64,000 bases of DNA. Origin: Allobacillus halotolerans. GTDB taxonomy: Bacteria; Bacillota; Bacilli; Bacillales; Alkalibacillaceae. The DNA is taken from NCBI RefSeq assembly GCF_018967645.1, contig NZ_JAHLZF010000008.1:43023-107022 (forward strand). The letters are read 5' to 3'. This document shows, one piece after another, positions 15,778 to 23,162 of the stretch (positions are counted from its first letter, which is position 1; each line of letters opens with the position of its first letter). Under the pieces are notes generated by a model. The model saw nothing but the letters and a program-made list of their open reading frames with translations, was not told where the DNA came from and searched no databases. A program made the translations under genes and the position numbers.

Positions 15778-16536
15778 TTAACCTAGATTTTCCATCCAAG
15801 TACCTTCGATTAAATCAAGCAAGTAGCTAGAAATCAGTGGCATCCAGCCGAAGAACAACACGAGTCCCATAGCAATCATGAATACTGCGCCGACTTTCAT
15901 GATGATTCCACTATATTTAACAATCCATCTCGTTGAACCAAGAAAGAACGTCAAAATAATAAATGGAATGATGAAACCAAGTACATACATGACCGTATAA
16001 AATATGCCTTGTCCTGGATTACTTGCCGCAAGCAATAAAATTGATCCGAAAATTGGTCCAATACATGGCGTCCATCCGGCTGCGAAACCAAGACCAATAA
16101 AAAACGTTCCCAAAAACCCTGCTGGTCTTTTTGAAAAATGCATTCGTTTTTCTCTCATTAATGTTGGTATATTGATCCAACCAGCAACGAAAAAGCCCAT
16201 GAAAATAATGAACACACCGGCAATTCGCTGAATAAGCAATCCGGATTCACCGACAAGCAACTGTTGAGCCCACTGCCCTAAGAAGGATGCACTCGCGCCT
16301 AGTGCGATGAAGACAAGCGAGACACCCGCTAGGAAGAAAAATGAATGGCTGAGTAACTGCTTACGAATTTTACTCGTTTGATTCCCTTGCAACTCTTTTA
16401 CGCTAACTCCTGTTATATATGAAAGATAAGCTGGAAAAATCGGCAACACACAAGGAGACAAAAATGACAACGCCCCTGCGCCAATGGCCATAATCATTCC
16501 GACCAATAAAAATGTATCTGTTTCAATTCCGCCCAT
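15778..16536 (-). CDS. ccdA: CcdA-family cytochrome c biogenesis / disulfide-relay membrane protein
   Basis: 252 residues, six or seven TM helices. FLSPCVLPIFPAYLSYITG (about 26-44) holds the first redox Cys in the PCVLP motif, and GLGFAAGWTPCIGPIFGSI (about 147-165) holds the second in TPCIGP. These two Cys shuttle electrons from cytoplasmic thioredoxin to extracytoplasmic thioredoxin-like proteins. The start ATG overlaps the stop of the upstream membrane gene (TAATG). Downstream comes the TlpA-like acceptor, so the redox pair is intact. Confidence 0.9.
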   Translation of the reverse strand: MGGIETDTFLLVGMIMAIGAGALSFLSPCVLPIFPAYLSYITGVSVKELQGNQTSKIRKQLLSHSFFFLAGVSLVFIALGASASFLGQWAQQLLVGESGLLIQRIAGVFIIFMGFFVAGWINIPTLMREKRMHFSKRPAGFLGTFFIGLGFAAGWTPCIGPIFGSILLLAASNPGQGIFYTVMYVLGFIIPFIILTFFLGSTRWIVKYSGIIMKVGAVFMIAMGLVLFFGWMPLISSYLLDLIEGTWMENLG

Positions 16537-17183
16537 TAATTATCCCTCTTTCTGCGATGCAATAAAATTAGTGCAAACATCCCTACAAAAAACGTACCAA
16601 TAAACCATGGTTTCATCAGATAATCGAAGACGGTGACGAATGGTTGCATAAAAGTAAGCCCCATCATACCGACTGACCATCCAACTAGCATGATCAATAT
16701 AAGTAGATCAATCGATACCTTCCCTTGAATCCAATAAAAAACAATCAACAACAACCCAGATAATACGATTTGACTAATCGCATATGATTCATCCATGACA
16801 GTGAACTGCATGAATTCAAAGAGAAAAGTGCTTATCAAAAATACCGGAATAAACGTCATAATCAATGGTATGACCTGTAATTTTTTCCGATAGGATTGAA
16901 TGGCTAAAGTAATCACACTGAATAAAGCAGCCAGATAAAAGGCCTCTGCACTACTAGGATAAGCCAAAACTGCCATTGGGTCAGTGATAAAGAGTGACAG
17001 ATTTAGAAGAATTTTCGCTATCCATATGTAAATAACAAAATTAACAATTTGTGAAGTCAATTCATCGATCTGCTTCTTCTTTTCCTTTTTTGGGAGATCC
17101 GTCATCAAGTAATAGACGGCCAGCGCGACAACCATAGAAATCACAATCATCGCAATCGCATATATTTTTGTAGTTAAAACCAT
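16536..17183 (-). CDS. Multi-TM membrane protein of the CcdA operon, unrecognised
   Basis: 215 residues with seven or so hydrophobic segments: about 7-24, 46-63, 75-96, 103-121, 133-150, 154-173 and 188-208. A basic stretch, DLPKKEKKKQIDE, follows the first. I do not recognise the family. GGAGG stands 6 nt before ATG 17183; the frame is open 120 nt further up without a ribosome site. Its stop overlaps the CcdA start (TAATG), so it is translationally coupled to it and probably takes part in the same thiol-redox or cytochrome-assembly process. Confidence 0.7.
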   Translation of the reverse strand: MVLTTKIYAIAMIVISMVVALAVYYLMTDLPKKEKKKQIDELTSQIVNFVIYIWIAKILLNLSLFITDPMAVLAYPSSAEAFYLAALFSVITLAIQSYRKKLQVIPLIMTFIPVFLISTFLFEFMQFTVMDESYAISQIVLSGLLLIVFYWIQGKVSIDLLILIMLVGWSVGMMGLTFMQPFVTVFDYLMKPWFIGTFFVGMFALILLHRRKRDN

Positions 17184-17295
17184 GTCTGCTCCTCCAACGA
17201 AACGTCTACTATTAAGTATATAGTGACTCTGTGAAAATTTGATGAAACGATAGGATTTATTTTTATAATCATTACGAAAACCTAGCTGGGGCGCT

Positions 17296-17655
17296 CTATA
17301 CACCCGAATGAGCGTGATTTCTTCTCGGAAAGTCCTATAGAAACGTTCTATTCTCCCGAACGAGCGCGATTTCTTCTCGGAAAGTCCTATAGAGACGGTC
17401 TATACACTCGAATGAGCGCTGTTTCTTCTCGGAAAGTCTTATAGAGACGTTCTATTCTCTCGAACGAGCACGATTTCTTCTCGGAAAGTCCTATAGAGGC
17501 GCTCTATACTCCCGAATGAGCGTCAGTTCTTCCCGGAAAGTCCTATAGAGACGTTCTATTCACTCGAACGAGCACGATTTCTTCTCGGAAAGTCCTATAG
17601 AGACGTTCTATTCTCCCGAACGAGCGTCGTTTCTTCTCGGAAAGTCTTATATATA
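17296..17655. repeat. 52-bp tandem repeat tract (7 units)
   Basis: Units begin CTAT(A/T)C at 17296, 17348, 17400, 17452, 17504, 17556 and 17608: seven starts exactly 52 bp apart, no indels. Each unit ends TAGA(A/G)ACG so that each junction reads TAGA-N4-TTCTA-like. The interior holds CGAA(T/C)GAGCG and TTCTCGGAAAGTC. In reverse complement the unit matches the tract at 32.6 kb. It lies between the 3' end of the MATE operon and the upstream region of the CcdA operon (same-strand gap). Confidence 0.93.
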
Positions 17656-17689
17656 AACAACCGATTCAACCTCAATCAATAAAAAAGCG

Positions 17690-17740
17690 TAAAAAAACCG
17701 CCCAATCTTAGAATAGCAAACGCTACGCAGTTGGGCGATT
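17690..17740 (-). terminator. Terminator of the marR-MATE operon
   Basis: CGCCCAA (17699-17705) pairs with TTGGGCG (17731-17737). On the minus strand the stem is followed by a run of T (GGTTTTTTTACGC). Confidence 0.7.
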
Positions 17741-17759
17741 AATTGAACTTATATATGAC

Positions 17760-19151
17760 CTAACTCATCACAGGTACATTCTTCTTTTCTGAATCCTCGT
17801 CTTTTCCTTTTACCAACATTGGAGCTCGGTCTCGGTATAATAAGTATACGGCTAACACGACCGCTAACAGATCTGATATCGGAAATGCTAACCATACGCC
17901 AATTACACCGAAGTATGGTGGAAGGATTAATACGAGCGGAATGAGAATCAATAGCTGTCTAGACAATGAAAGGATTAATGCTTGCTTCGGTTTTCCTAAA
18001 GCTTGGTATAATCCTCCAGCTACAATTTGTACGCCGACGACGAAGAATACGGCAAATAAAATTCGCATCGCTGTTGAACCTTCTTCAATAACTTCCGGAT
18101 TTGCCGTAAAAATACGTAAAAACGGTCCTGGGATTGCTAGTAATATAATCGTGATAGAGGTAGCACTGATCGTTACAACCTTTAGCGTTAACCATATGGT
18201 TTCTCTCATTCGGTCATAATTTTGTGCCCCATAATTGTAACCGACAATCGGCATCATCCCCTGCATGACAGCCATAATTGGAAGTGCCATAATCATGACA
18301 ATACGCTGGATGATTCCATAAATACCTACATAAAACTCGGTTCCATATTCGATGAGCATCGCATTAACAGCGATCACCAAAATGCTTCCTGCCGATTGTT
18401 GAATAAACGCCGGCATACCAACGGATAATGTTTCTTTAACAATTGCCGATTTCAACTTCATATTTTCAAAAAAGAATTTCAACGAACTTTTGCCTCGTGC
18501 GTAATAATTAAAGATCATACCGAAAACAGCTGCTTGAGAGATTACTGTCGCAATCGCTGCTCCTTGCACACCCATATTCAAGCCAAAAATGAAAATTGGA
18601 TCAAGTGCAATATTAATCGCAGCAGGGATAATCATCAAGACCATTGCAAATCTGGCATTCCCTTCCGCACGCACGAGATTGTTCGCCGCGAAACCACTGG
18701 CAAAGAAAAATGTTCCAAGTAATATTGGGAACATATAATCCATGGCATACCCGATGGTTGATGGTGTTGCACCAAATAGGACAAGTAATGGTTCAAGTGT
18801 GAATAACGCAATCAATATTCCTGCCACACTGACTAAGAGAATCAATGTAATGATATTGCCGAATATGAGATTTGCTTCTTCTGGCTTTTGAGCTCCAAGG
18901 CGTCTGGAAATAACGGACGAACCACCGACACCGAGTGCTGCAGCGACAGCCAACATAATCATCATCATCGGAAACGCTACCGTCGTTCCAGCAACCGCTT
19001 CAATTCCGACACCGTAGGAAATAAAAACCGTATCTACGACATTATATAAAGTCATGACAAACATGCCAATTAACGCAGGTACAGATAAATTACGAAGCAG
19101 TGTCGAAATCTTTTCGGTACCTAGCTGCTCTGTTTGTTGTTTTGGCTCCAT
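17760..19151 (-). CDS. MATE-family multidrug efflux transporter
   Basis: 463 residues, twelve TM helices in two pseudo-repeats. The family start KISTLLRNLSVPALIGMFVM, then YNVVDTVFISYGVGIEAVAG, GGSSVISRRLGAQKPEEANL, and in the second half KETLSVGMPAFIQQSAGS, IMAVMQGMMPIVGYNYGAQN. Close to the DinF/MepA branch that expels cationic drugs by Na+ or H+ antiport. A polar C-terminal tail (GKDEDSEKKN) ends it. The ATG abuts the stop codon of the MarR gene, so the two form a regulator-pump operon. Confidence 0.92.
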   Translation of the reverse strand: MEPKQQTEQLGTEKISTLLRNLSVPALIGMFVMTLYNVVDTVFISYGVGIEAVAGTTVAFPMMMIMLAVAAALGVGGSSVISRRLGAQKPEEANLIFGNIITLILLVSVAGILIALFTLEPLLVLFGATPSTIGYAMDYMFPILLGTFFFASGFAANNLVRAEGNARFAMVLMIIPAAINIALDPIFIFGLNMGVQGAAIATVISQAAVFGMIFNYYARGKSSLKFFFENMKLKSAIVKETLSVGMPAFIQQSAGSILVIAVNAMLIEYGTEFYVGIYGIIQRIVMIMALPIMAVMQGMMPIVGYNYGAQNYDRMRETIWLTLKVVTISATSITIILLAIPGPFLRIFTANPEVIEEGSTAMRILFAVFFVVGVQIVAGGLYQALGKPKQALILSLSRQLLILIPLVLILPPYFGVIGVWLAFPISDLLAVVLAVYLLYRDRAPMLVKGKDEDSEKKNVPVMS

Positions 19152-19598
19152 CTACTTCACTCCTTCCTCTTGTATAAGTAAATTACTTTTCATTCGTTGT
19201 AACCATTTCAGGAACAAAGCTGCTTCCTCTTCAGAAAATCCGTCCATTAATTCATTCTCTTGCACGTTTAGATTTTCCCAGAGATCTTGATCAAGCTTTC
19301 TGCCTTTTTCATTGATCGTAATAATTTTTGAACGTTTATCTACTTTACTATCCGACTTCTCAACTAAGTCTTTCATTAATAGCGAGTCTATAATCCCTGT
19401 CATCGTCGAGCCTTTTATATATAAATATTGCTGCAATTCCACTTGTGATAACGGACCATTCTCAACGAGTAAAAAAAGAACCTTAGATTGTGCAACCGTT
19501 AATCCGTGGACAGCGAGTTGATCGTTATATTGATTTTCCAACAAATGAGCTACCATTCCTACCTGGTAGACTAGCTTTTCTTGCATATTCCTCACCAA
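19152..19598 (-). CDS. MarR-family regulator of the MATE pump
   Basis: 148 residues. Winged helix: LTVAQSKVLFLLVENGPLSQ, VELQQYLYIKGSTMTGIIDSLLMKDLVEK (recognition helix), SKVDKRSKIITINEKGRKLD (wing with DxR). N- and C-terminal helices form the dimer. The start is a TTG with GGAGG 8 nt upstream; ATG at 19586 is the alternative. It likely represses its own operon with the MATE pump; a 19-bp palindrome (19659-19677) lies upstream. MepR-MepA of S. aureus is the nearest known parallel in layout. Confidence 0.88.
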   Translation of the reverse strand: MVRNMQEKLVYQVGMVAHLLENQYNDQLAVHGLTVAQSKVLFLLVENGPLSQVELQQYLYIKGSTMTGIIDSLLMKDLVEKSDSKVDKRSKIITINEKGRKLDQDLWENLNVQENELMDGFSEEEAALFLKWLQRMKSNLLIQEEGVK

Positions 19599-19658
19599 AT
19601 TACTTACCTCCCTAACTAAATAACAAAGAATATCTTACCTTTTTTGCACGTTAAAAAC

Positions 19659-19677
19659 AAGATATAAGTTTTATCTT
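19659..19677. promoter_or_regulatory. Candidate MarR operator
   Basis: AAGATA-TAAGTTT-TATCTT: perfect 6+6 inverted repeat, about 60 bp upstream of the marR-type start codon. Confidence 0.5.
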
Positions 19678-19724
19678 TTTAGGTGCCTAACAATCTTAGT
19701 GAATAATGTCCGATTTTTTTCACT

Positions 19725-19762
19725 AAAAAAGCAATGTAGCCATAAAAATTACATTGCTTTCT
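19725..19762 (-). terminator. Terminator downstream of the truncated membrane gene
   Basis: GCAATGTA (19731-19738) pairs with TACATTGC (19750-19757). On the minus strand TTTTTTAG follows the stem. The stop codon of the 57-codon remnant lies inside the 5' arm. Confidence 0.7.
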
Positions 19763-19922
19763 TCTCTTCAATTTCTTTGAATAAAGATTTACCTAAAATC
19801 AGCCATTGAATGATAAATAACAAAAGAACCGTGATTGCCATTCCATTTAAGAACACACTCACCCACGTCTGAACCGCTTCTTGACCGATGACAAACGTTC
19901 TCTCTGTAAAAAATAAAAACAT
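19749..19922 (-). pseudogene. 3' remnant of a membrane-protein gene at the IS200/IS605 right end
   Basis: 57 codons beginning MFLFFTERTFVIGQEAVQ, then one TM helix (about 25-45) and the tail GKSLFKEIEEKKAM, followed by a good terminator. The frame continues back toward the element end (KFG before the first Met) and no matching 5' part is found on the far side of the element (21600-21770). It therefore looks like a gene whose front was lost, probably through the element's arrival. The ATG could be used with GGGAG from the element end. I do not recognise the family. Confidence 0.5.
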
Positions 19923-19934
19923 ACCAAATTTGAT

Positions 19935-20100
19935 ACTCCCACCCCTGAAGGGGCAAGCCCAAACTAACGTTTGAGTAGGATTCTTAAGTGATGAACCGTT
20001 TCCGTCCGTTTCCGGTAGAAACCACCCTTAAGCTTAAGGGTGTATCAGCACCCCGTCCTAAGACAGTGCAATATAGCATCTTAGGCTGATGCACTTTTAC
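19935..20100 (-). ncRNA. Probable omega RNA (reRNA) of TnpB at the right end
   Basis: In this family the guide RNA is transcribed with tnpB and runs from the 3' end of the gene through the right end into the flank. The region has the required structure: the perfect palindrome CACCCTTAAGCTTAAGGGTG (20023-20042), a GTTTGGGC / GCCC block and a terminal GGGG-loop-CCCC-type hairpin near 19950-19962. The guide would then read out of the element into the remnant membrane gene. No direct evidence for the RNA is visible beyond location and fold. Confidence 0.45.
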
Positions 20101-21160
20101 CATGCATCAGAGGTGCATGAATAATATTCATGGCACCCACTCTGTCTCTATGAGTTGAAAAACCGCAGTTTTTACAGTGATATTGTCTATCCGCAGCTTT
20201 GTTCCTTTCAGAACAAGATGGACACTTTTGAGACGTATAAGCAGGGTCAACATACTCAACTGCAATACCAATGAGATTCGCTTTATATTCAATAAAGTTC
20301 GCTAATCGATAAAAAGACCAAGAATGTAGGTTTTGATTGTTTTTTCGGCTTGTTCTTGCCGTCTGTCGAATGTTCTTAAGTTTTTCTAAACGAATGACAG
20401 AAACATCGTTTTTGATAGCAAAATCAACTATCGCACGACTTATTTGATGGTCTTGGTTTTTCATCCACCGTTGCTCTTTATCATGAATAGTGCGAATCGC
20501 TTTGATTTTTTTAGCTTTCCCTAATGATTTGCGTTTTTTTCGAAAATAACGCTTTTTGAATTTGTTCATGCGGCCATTACCGAAGAACTTTGTTTGACCG
20601 CCTTCTGTAACGGCAACAGCCGGGACTTTTAATCCCAAATCGACACCCATCAATTGGTGTCCGTTAATGGGTTTGGTCGGAATAGTCACCGAAATTTGCG
20701 CTATCCATTTGTGAGATTTTTGGGTGATGCGTAGAGTCCCACGCTTCCCTTTCATTAATTCTTGGAAACGATTGTTCTTTTCGTTCCATTGCACTCGAAT
20801 CGGAATTCTTTTAGATCTACCATCAACAAATAAAGGCACAGAAATTTCACGTTCGCTAACTGAATAGTTTTGATTATTCCATATACAAACGGGTTTTTTT
20901 AGGATAGGAATCATAGCGTATCCAGTCTTTTTAGACTTAGTGAACACGCTTTTCGCATCTTTGATAGCTTGGTTTTTCACAGCGCTTGGGAGTGGTGCCA
21001 CAACATTTTTAGTAGTTTTCTTCGTTGGTTGTTTGTATTCAACCATTTCAGAAACCAAATCATTTATGACGCAGATATACGTTTTAGACATTTTCTCCAA
21101 CAACTTTTTTTGAAAGCGATTGGGTTGAAGCTTCAATTTAATGGTGATTGTTTGTTCCAA
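20081..21160 (-). CDS. tnpB: TnpB: RNA-guided RuvC-like nuclease of the IS200/IS605 element
   Basis: 359 residues. N-terminal basic wedge/REC part (about 1-160), then the RuvC core: MGVDLGLKVPAVAV with Asp at about 174, VIRLEKLKNIR with Glu at about 258, and HRDRVGAMNI with the last Asp at about 339. A zinc ribbon CPSC...CKNC (about 315-333) sits between the last two. All three acidic residues are present, so it is probably active. It starts 6 nt after tnpA. TnpB proteins cut target DNA next to a TAM using the right-end RNA, which preserves the element at its donor site. No frameshift or internal stop. Confidence 0.92.
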   Translation of the reverse strand: MEQTITIKLKLQPNRFQKKLLEKMSKTYICVINDLVSEMVEYKQPTKKTTKNVVAPLPSAVKNQAIKDAKSVFTKSKKTGYAMIPILKKPVCIWNNQNYSVSEREISVPLFVDGRSKRIPIRVQWNEKNNRFQELMKGKRGTLRITQKSHKWIAQISVTIPTKPINGHQLMGVDLGLKVPAVAVTEGGQTKFFGNGRMNKFKKRYFRKKRKSLGKAKKIKAIRTIHDKEQRWMKNQDHQISRAIVDFAIKNDVSVIRLEKLKNIRQTARTSRKNNQNLHSWSFYRLANFIEYKANLIGIAVEYVDPAYTSQKCPSCSERNKAADRQYHCKNCGFSTHRDRVGAMNIIHAPLMHGKSASA

Positions 21161-21166
21161 GGATTA

Positions 21167-21565
21167 TCAACCCCTTGTTTTTTGTTCTTCAACATAACGT
21201 TTGATGGTTTCACTCGACATATTCCCCGCAGTCGATACAAAATAAGAGCGCGTCCATACGCTCGGCAGATGGTTAAGATGTTCAAACTCCTTTCTAATGG
21301 CTCTGGATGTAGTACCTTTAATTTTCGCCATGATGTCTGAAGGACTTAATGTTGGAACCGACTGAACGAACAAATGAACATGGTCTACGTCACATTCCAT
21401 AGAAATGATATCAATACCTAGCTGATCACAAACTTCTTTTGTTTGTTTTTTGAAAAACTCTTCGACCGCATGGTTGAGAAAGATTTTCCTGCGGTATCGT
21501 GGGCAAAATACAAAATGATAATTCAATAAAGAAACCGTTTTGTTCCTACGTTTAAAAGTATTCAT
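21167..21565 (-). CDS. tnpA: TnpA: HUH single-strand transposase (Y1 type)
   Basis: 132 residues, the usual full length. The HUH motif is in ECDVDHVHLFVQS (about 57-69). LLNYHFVFCPRYRRKIF is the family N-terminus. The catalytic Tyr lies in the C-terminal helix SETIKRYVEEQK (about Tyr125). It excises and inserts a single-stranded circle using hairpins at the ends. The gene is intact, so the element may be mobile. It shares the minus strand with tnpB. Confidence 0.92.
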   Translation of the reverse strand: MNTFKRRNKTVSLLNYHFVFCPRYRRKIFLNHAVEEFFKKQTKEVCDQLGIDIISMECDVDHVHLFVQSVPTLSPSDIMAKIKGTTSRAIRKEFEHLNHLPSVWTRSYFVSTAGNMSSETIKRYVEEQKTRG

Positions 21566-21685
21566 ATATTAATTGTATCATTAAAACAGTCATAGTGAGA
21601 CAAAAAAGGAAAAGCATTAACGATTCATACCACACCTGAAGGAATTGGCTTTCTCGTTAAAAAGTTCTGTAACATACACGGTCAG

Positions 21686-21722
21686 CCGTATCATGAGTTA
21701 TATGAGAACGGCTTTTCATTTT
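21686..21722 (+). terminator. Hairpin upstream of the rluA-type gene
   Basis: AGCCGT pairs with ACGGCT, followed on the plus strand by TTTTCATTTTCCC. It has terminator form but no plus-strand gene precedes it; it may belong to the left end of the IS element or be left from an older gene. Confidence 0.35.
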
Positions 21723-21775
21723 CCCGCTGTTTTGAGATAATAAAGCCAAATCTCAAGTTATAGAGGAGCACAATA

Positions 21776-22447
21776 ATGAACATACCGATTTTATACGAAG
21801 ATAACCACTTATTAATTGTCGAAAAACCGGTCAATATACCAGTTCAAGAAGATCAATCGAAGGATAAAGATTTATTGACGTTACTAAAAGAAGACATTAA
21901 AGTTCGCCATAAGAAGCCAGGTAATGTGTTTTTAGCTCTCGTTCACCGGTTAGATCGCCCAGTTGGAGGTGCGATGGTTTTCGCAAAAACTTCAAAAGCC
22001 GCTTCTCGCCTATCGGATCAGCTACGAAGAAAAGCCATTGAGCGAACTTATCTTGCTGTCGTACATGGCGTTCCATCAAAATCTAAGGATCAATTGGAAG
22101 ATTATTTAGTCAAAGATCACAGGAAAAATATTGTGCGCACAGCGAAGCCAAAAGAAAAAGAGGCCAAAAAAGCGGTGCTTGATTACGAAGTAGCCAGTGA
22201 GAAAAAAGGATTTTCATTGTTGTCCGTCAAACTACAAACTGGTCGACCTCATCAAATCCGTGTTCAGCTTTCGTCTCGCGGATTTCCGCTTTATGGGGAC
22301 CAAAAGTATGGACAACGTGTCAATAAACCAGGTCAGCAAATCGCACTTTGGTCAAATAAATTAGTATTGGAACATCCAACAACGAAAGAAGAGATGGAGT
22401 TCACTTCCACACCTCCTTATGAGTATCCGTGGAAACTTTGGCAATAA
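21776..22447 (+). CDS. RluA-family pseudouridine synthase
   Basis: 223 residues, without an N-terminal S4 domain. Start of fold: ILYEDNHLLIVEKPVNIPVQ. Catalytic motif ALVHRLDRPVGGAMVFAKTSKAA has the HRLD signature with the nucleophilic Asp (about 62). LLSVKLQTGRPHQIRVQLSSRGFPLYGDQKYG (about 143-175) is the second conserved block. It isomerises uridine to pseudouridine in rRNA or tRNA; the target site is not evident. GAGGAG precedes the ATG. Monocistronic with a strong terminator. Confidence 0.9.
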   Translation: MNIPILYEDNHLLIVEKPVNIPVQEDQSKDKDLLTLLKEDIKVRHKKPGNVFLALVHRLDRPVGGAMVFAKTSKAASRLSDQLRRKAIERTYLAVVHGVPSKSKDQLEDYLVKDHRKNIVRTAKPKEKEAKKAVLDYEVASEKKGFSLLSVKLQTGRPHQIRVQLSSRGFPLYGDQKYGQRVNKPGQQIALWSNKLVLEHPTTKEEMEFTSTPPYEYPWKLWQ

Positions 22448-22450
22448 CGA

Positions 22451-22492
22451 TAAAAAAGGTTGGGGAAACGTCTTCCCAACCTTTTTATTTAT
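22451..22492. terminator. Bidirectional terminator after the pseudouridine synthase gene
   Basis: GGTTGGGGAA pairs with TTCCCAACC around a short loop (one unpaired base), preceded by AAAAAA and followed by TTTTTATTT. It also lies just past the stop of the convergent membrane gene. Confidence 0.85.
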
Positions 22493-22970
22493 TGACGATA
22501 TGCTCCAAATAGACAATTCCCATAAAAATAAGCCAAACGCCAAACGGAAACGCAAAGCTTTTTACCGCTTGTAATGGTTTATACGTTCTATTTCTACTTA
22601 CGAGGATTCGGTCTGTCATAAAAAATAGCATGGAGGCACCTAAGCTATATAATAATAAAATAAGTCCGAACAAGGCATGTAGAATTCCTGATAGAACCGT
22701 TTCAATTTGATCATCTTTCATTTTCGCGGCAAAAAATTGACTCATTTTATCACTTAGGATGGAAGCTAGCACTCCGTACGTTAAAATCACTGGAAAACTA
22801 TACATTAAATAGATCGGTGTGCTTAACGTGAAGGAAAATAAATAATTCGTTAGTGATGAAATGTCTTCCCTAAACGGATTGGGCATGATCAAACCTAATA
22901 GAATAGCGAATATAGAGCTAGATATAGATGCTGAAATAATTTTACGTGAAATGATTTTGTTTCCCTCCAA
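22485..22970 (-). CDS. Four-TM membrane protein, unrecognised
   Basis: Up to 161 residues. Hydrophobic segments at about 12-30, 46-75, 95-117 and 139-156. I do not recognise it. The start is odd: the only standard codon is a TTG at 22970 that overlaps its own GGAGGG and has no site upstream, while that GGAGGG sits 8 nt before ATC (22955) and 11 nt before ATT. A non-AUG start at ATC/ATT is therefore possible. Monocistronic; convergent with the pseudouridine synthase gene. Confidence 0.6.
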   Translation of the reverse strand: MEGNKIISRKIISASISSSIFAILLGLIMPNPFREDISSLTNYLFSFTLSTPIYLMYSFPVILTYGVLASILSDKMSQFFAAKMKDDQIETVLSGILHALFGLILLLYSLGASMLFFMTDRILVSRNRTYKPLQAVKSFAFPFGVWLIFMGIVYLEHIVNK

Positions 22971-23113
22971 TTGTATAACTGAACTTTGTAATTTGTTATG
23001 TCGTTACACTTCATAAAAGTCATTATGTTATTGTTATCTTCCTAATTATACCCATCAACAACCCACCATCAATACGTTAATTGAACTAACTCTTGAGGGC
23101 ATTCCTTATAATA

Positions 23114-23157
23114 ACAAAAACAGAAGCGCTCCACCATCAGGGAGTCACTTCTGCTTT
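23114..23157 (-). terminator. Terminator of the MMPL operon
   Basis: AACAGAAGCGCTCC pairs imperfectly with GGAGTCACTTCTGCTT; A-rich upstream becomes T-rich on the minus strand. Directly past the stop of the Pip/YhgE-like gene. Confidence 0.6.
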
Positions 23158-23162
23158 CAACT

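Larger units (their letters stand above)
17184..17759. other. Gap CcdA operon - MATE operon
   Basis: 576 bp. It holds about 110 bp of upstream region for the CcdA operon, the 52-bp repeat tract (17296-17655) and the MATE terminator (17690-17740). No gene. Confidence 0.6.
19930..21670 (-). mobile_element. IS200/IS605-family element (TnpA + TnpB)
   Basis: On the minus strand the order is left end, tnpA (21565-21167), tnpB (21160-20081), right end. The ends are not inverted repeats: both carry the same-strand motif CCTGAAGG beside a CAC/CCAC block (19952-19961 at the right end, about 21644-21651 at the left end), as expected of single-strand transposing elements with subterminal hairpins. The right end also has the 20-bp palindrome at 20023-20042. 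Exact ends and the flanking target tetranucleotide cannot be fixed without an empty-site comparison, so the limits are approximate. Confidence 0.8.

Noticed and set aside
21640..21722. Small minus-strand ORF (about 20 codons from ATG near 21712) as the missing front of the truncated gene
   Set aside because: Polar, stops after 20 codons and does not resemble a membrane protein start; the region is better explained as the IS left end.
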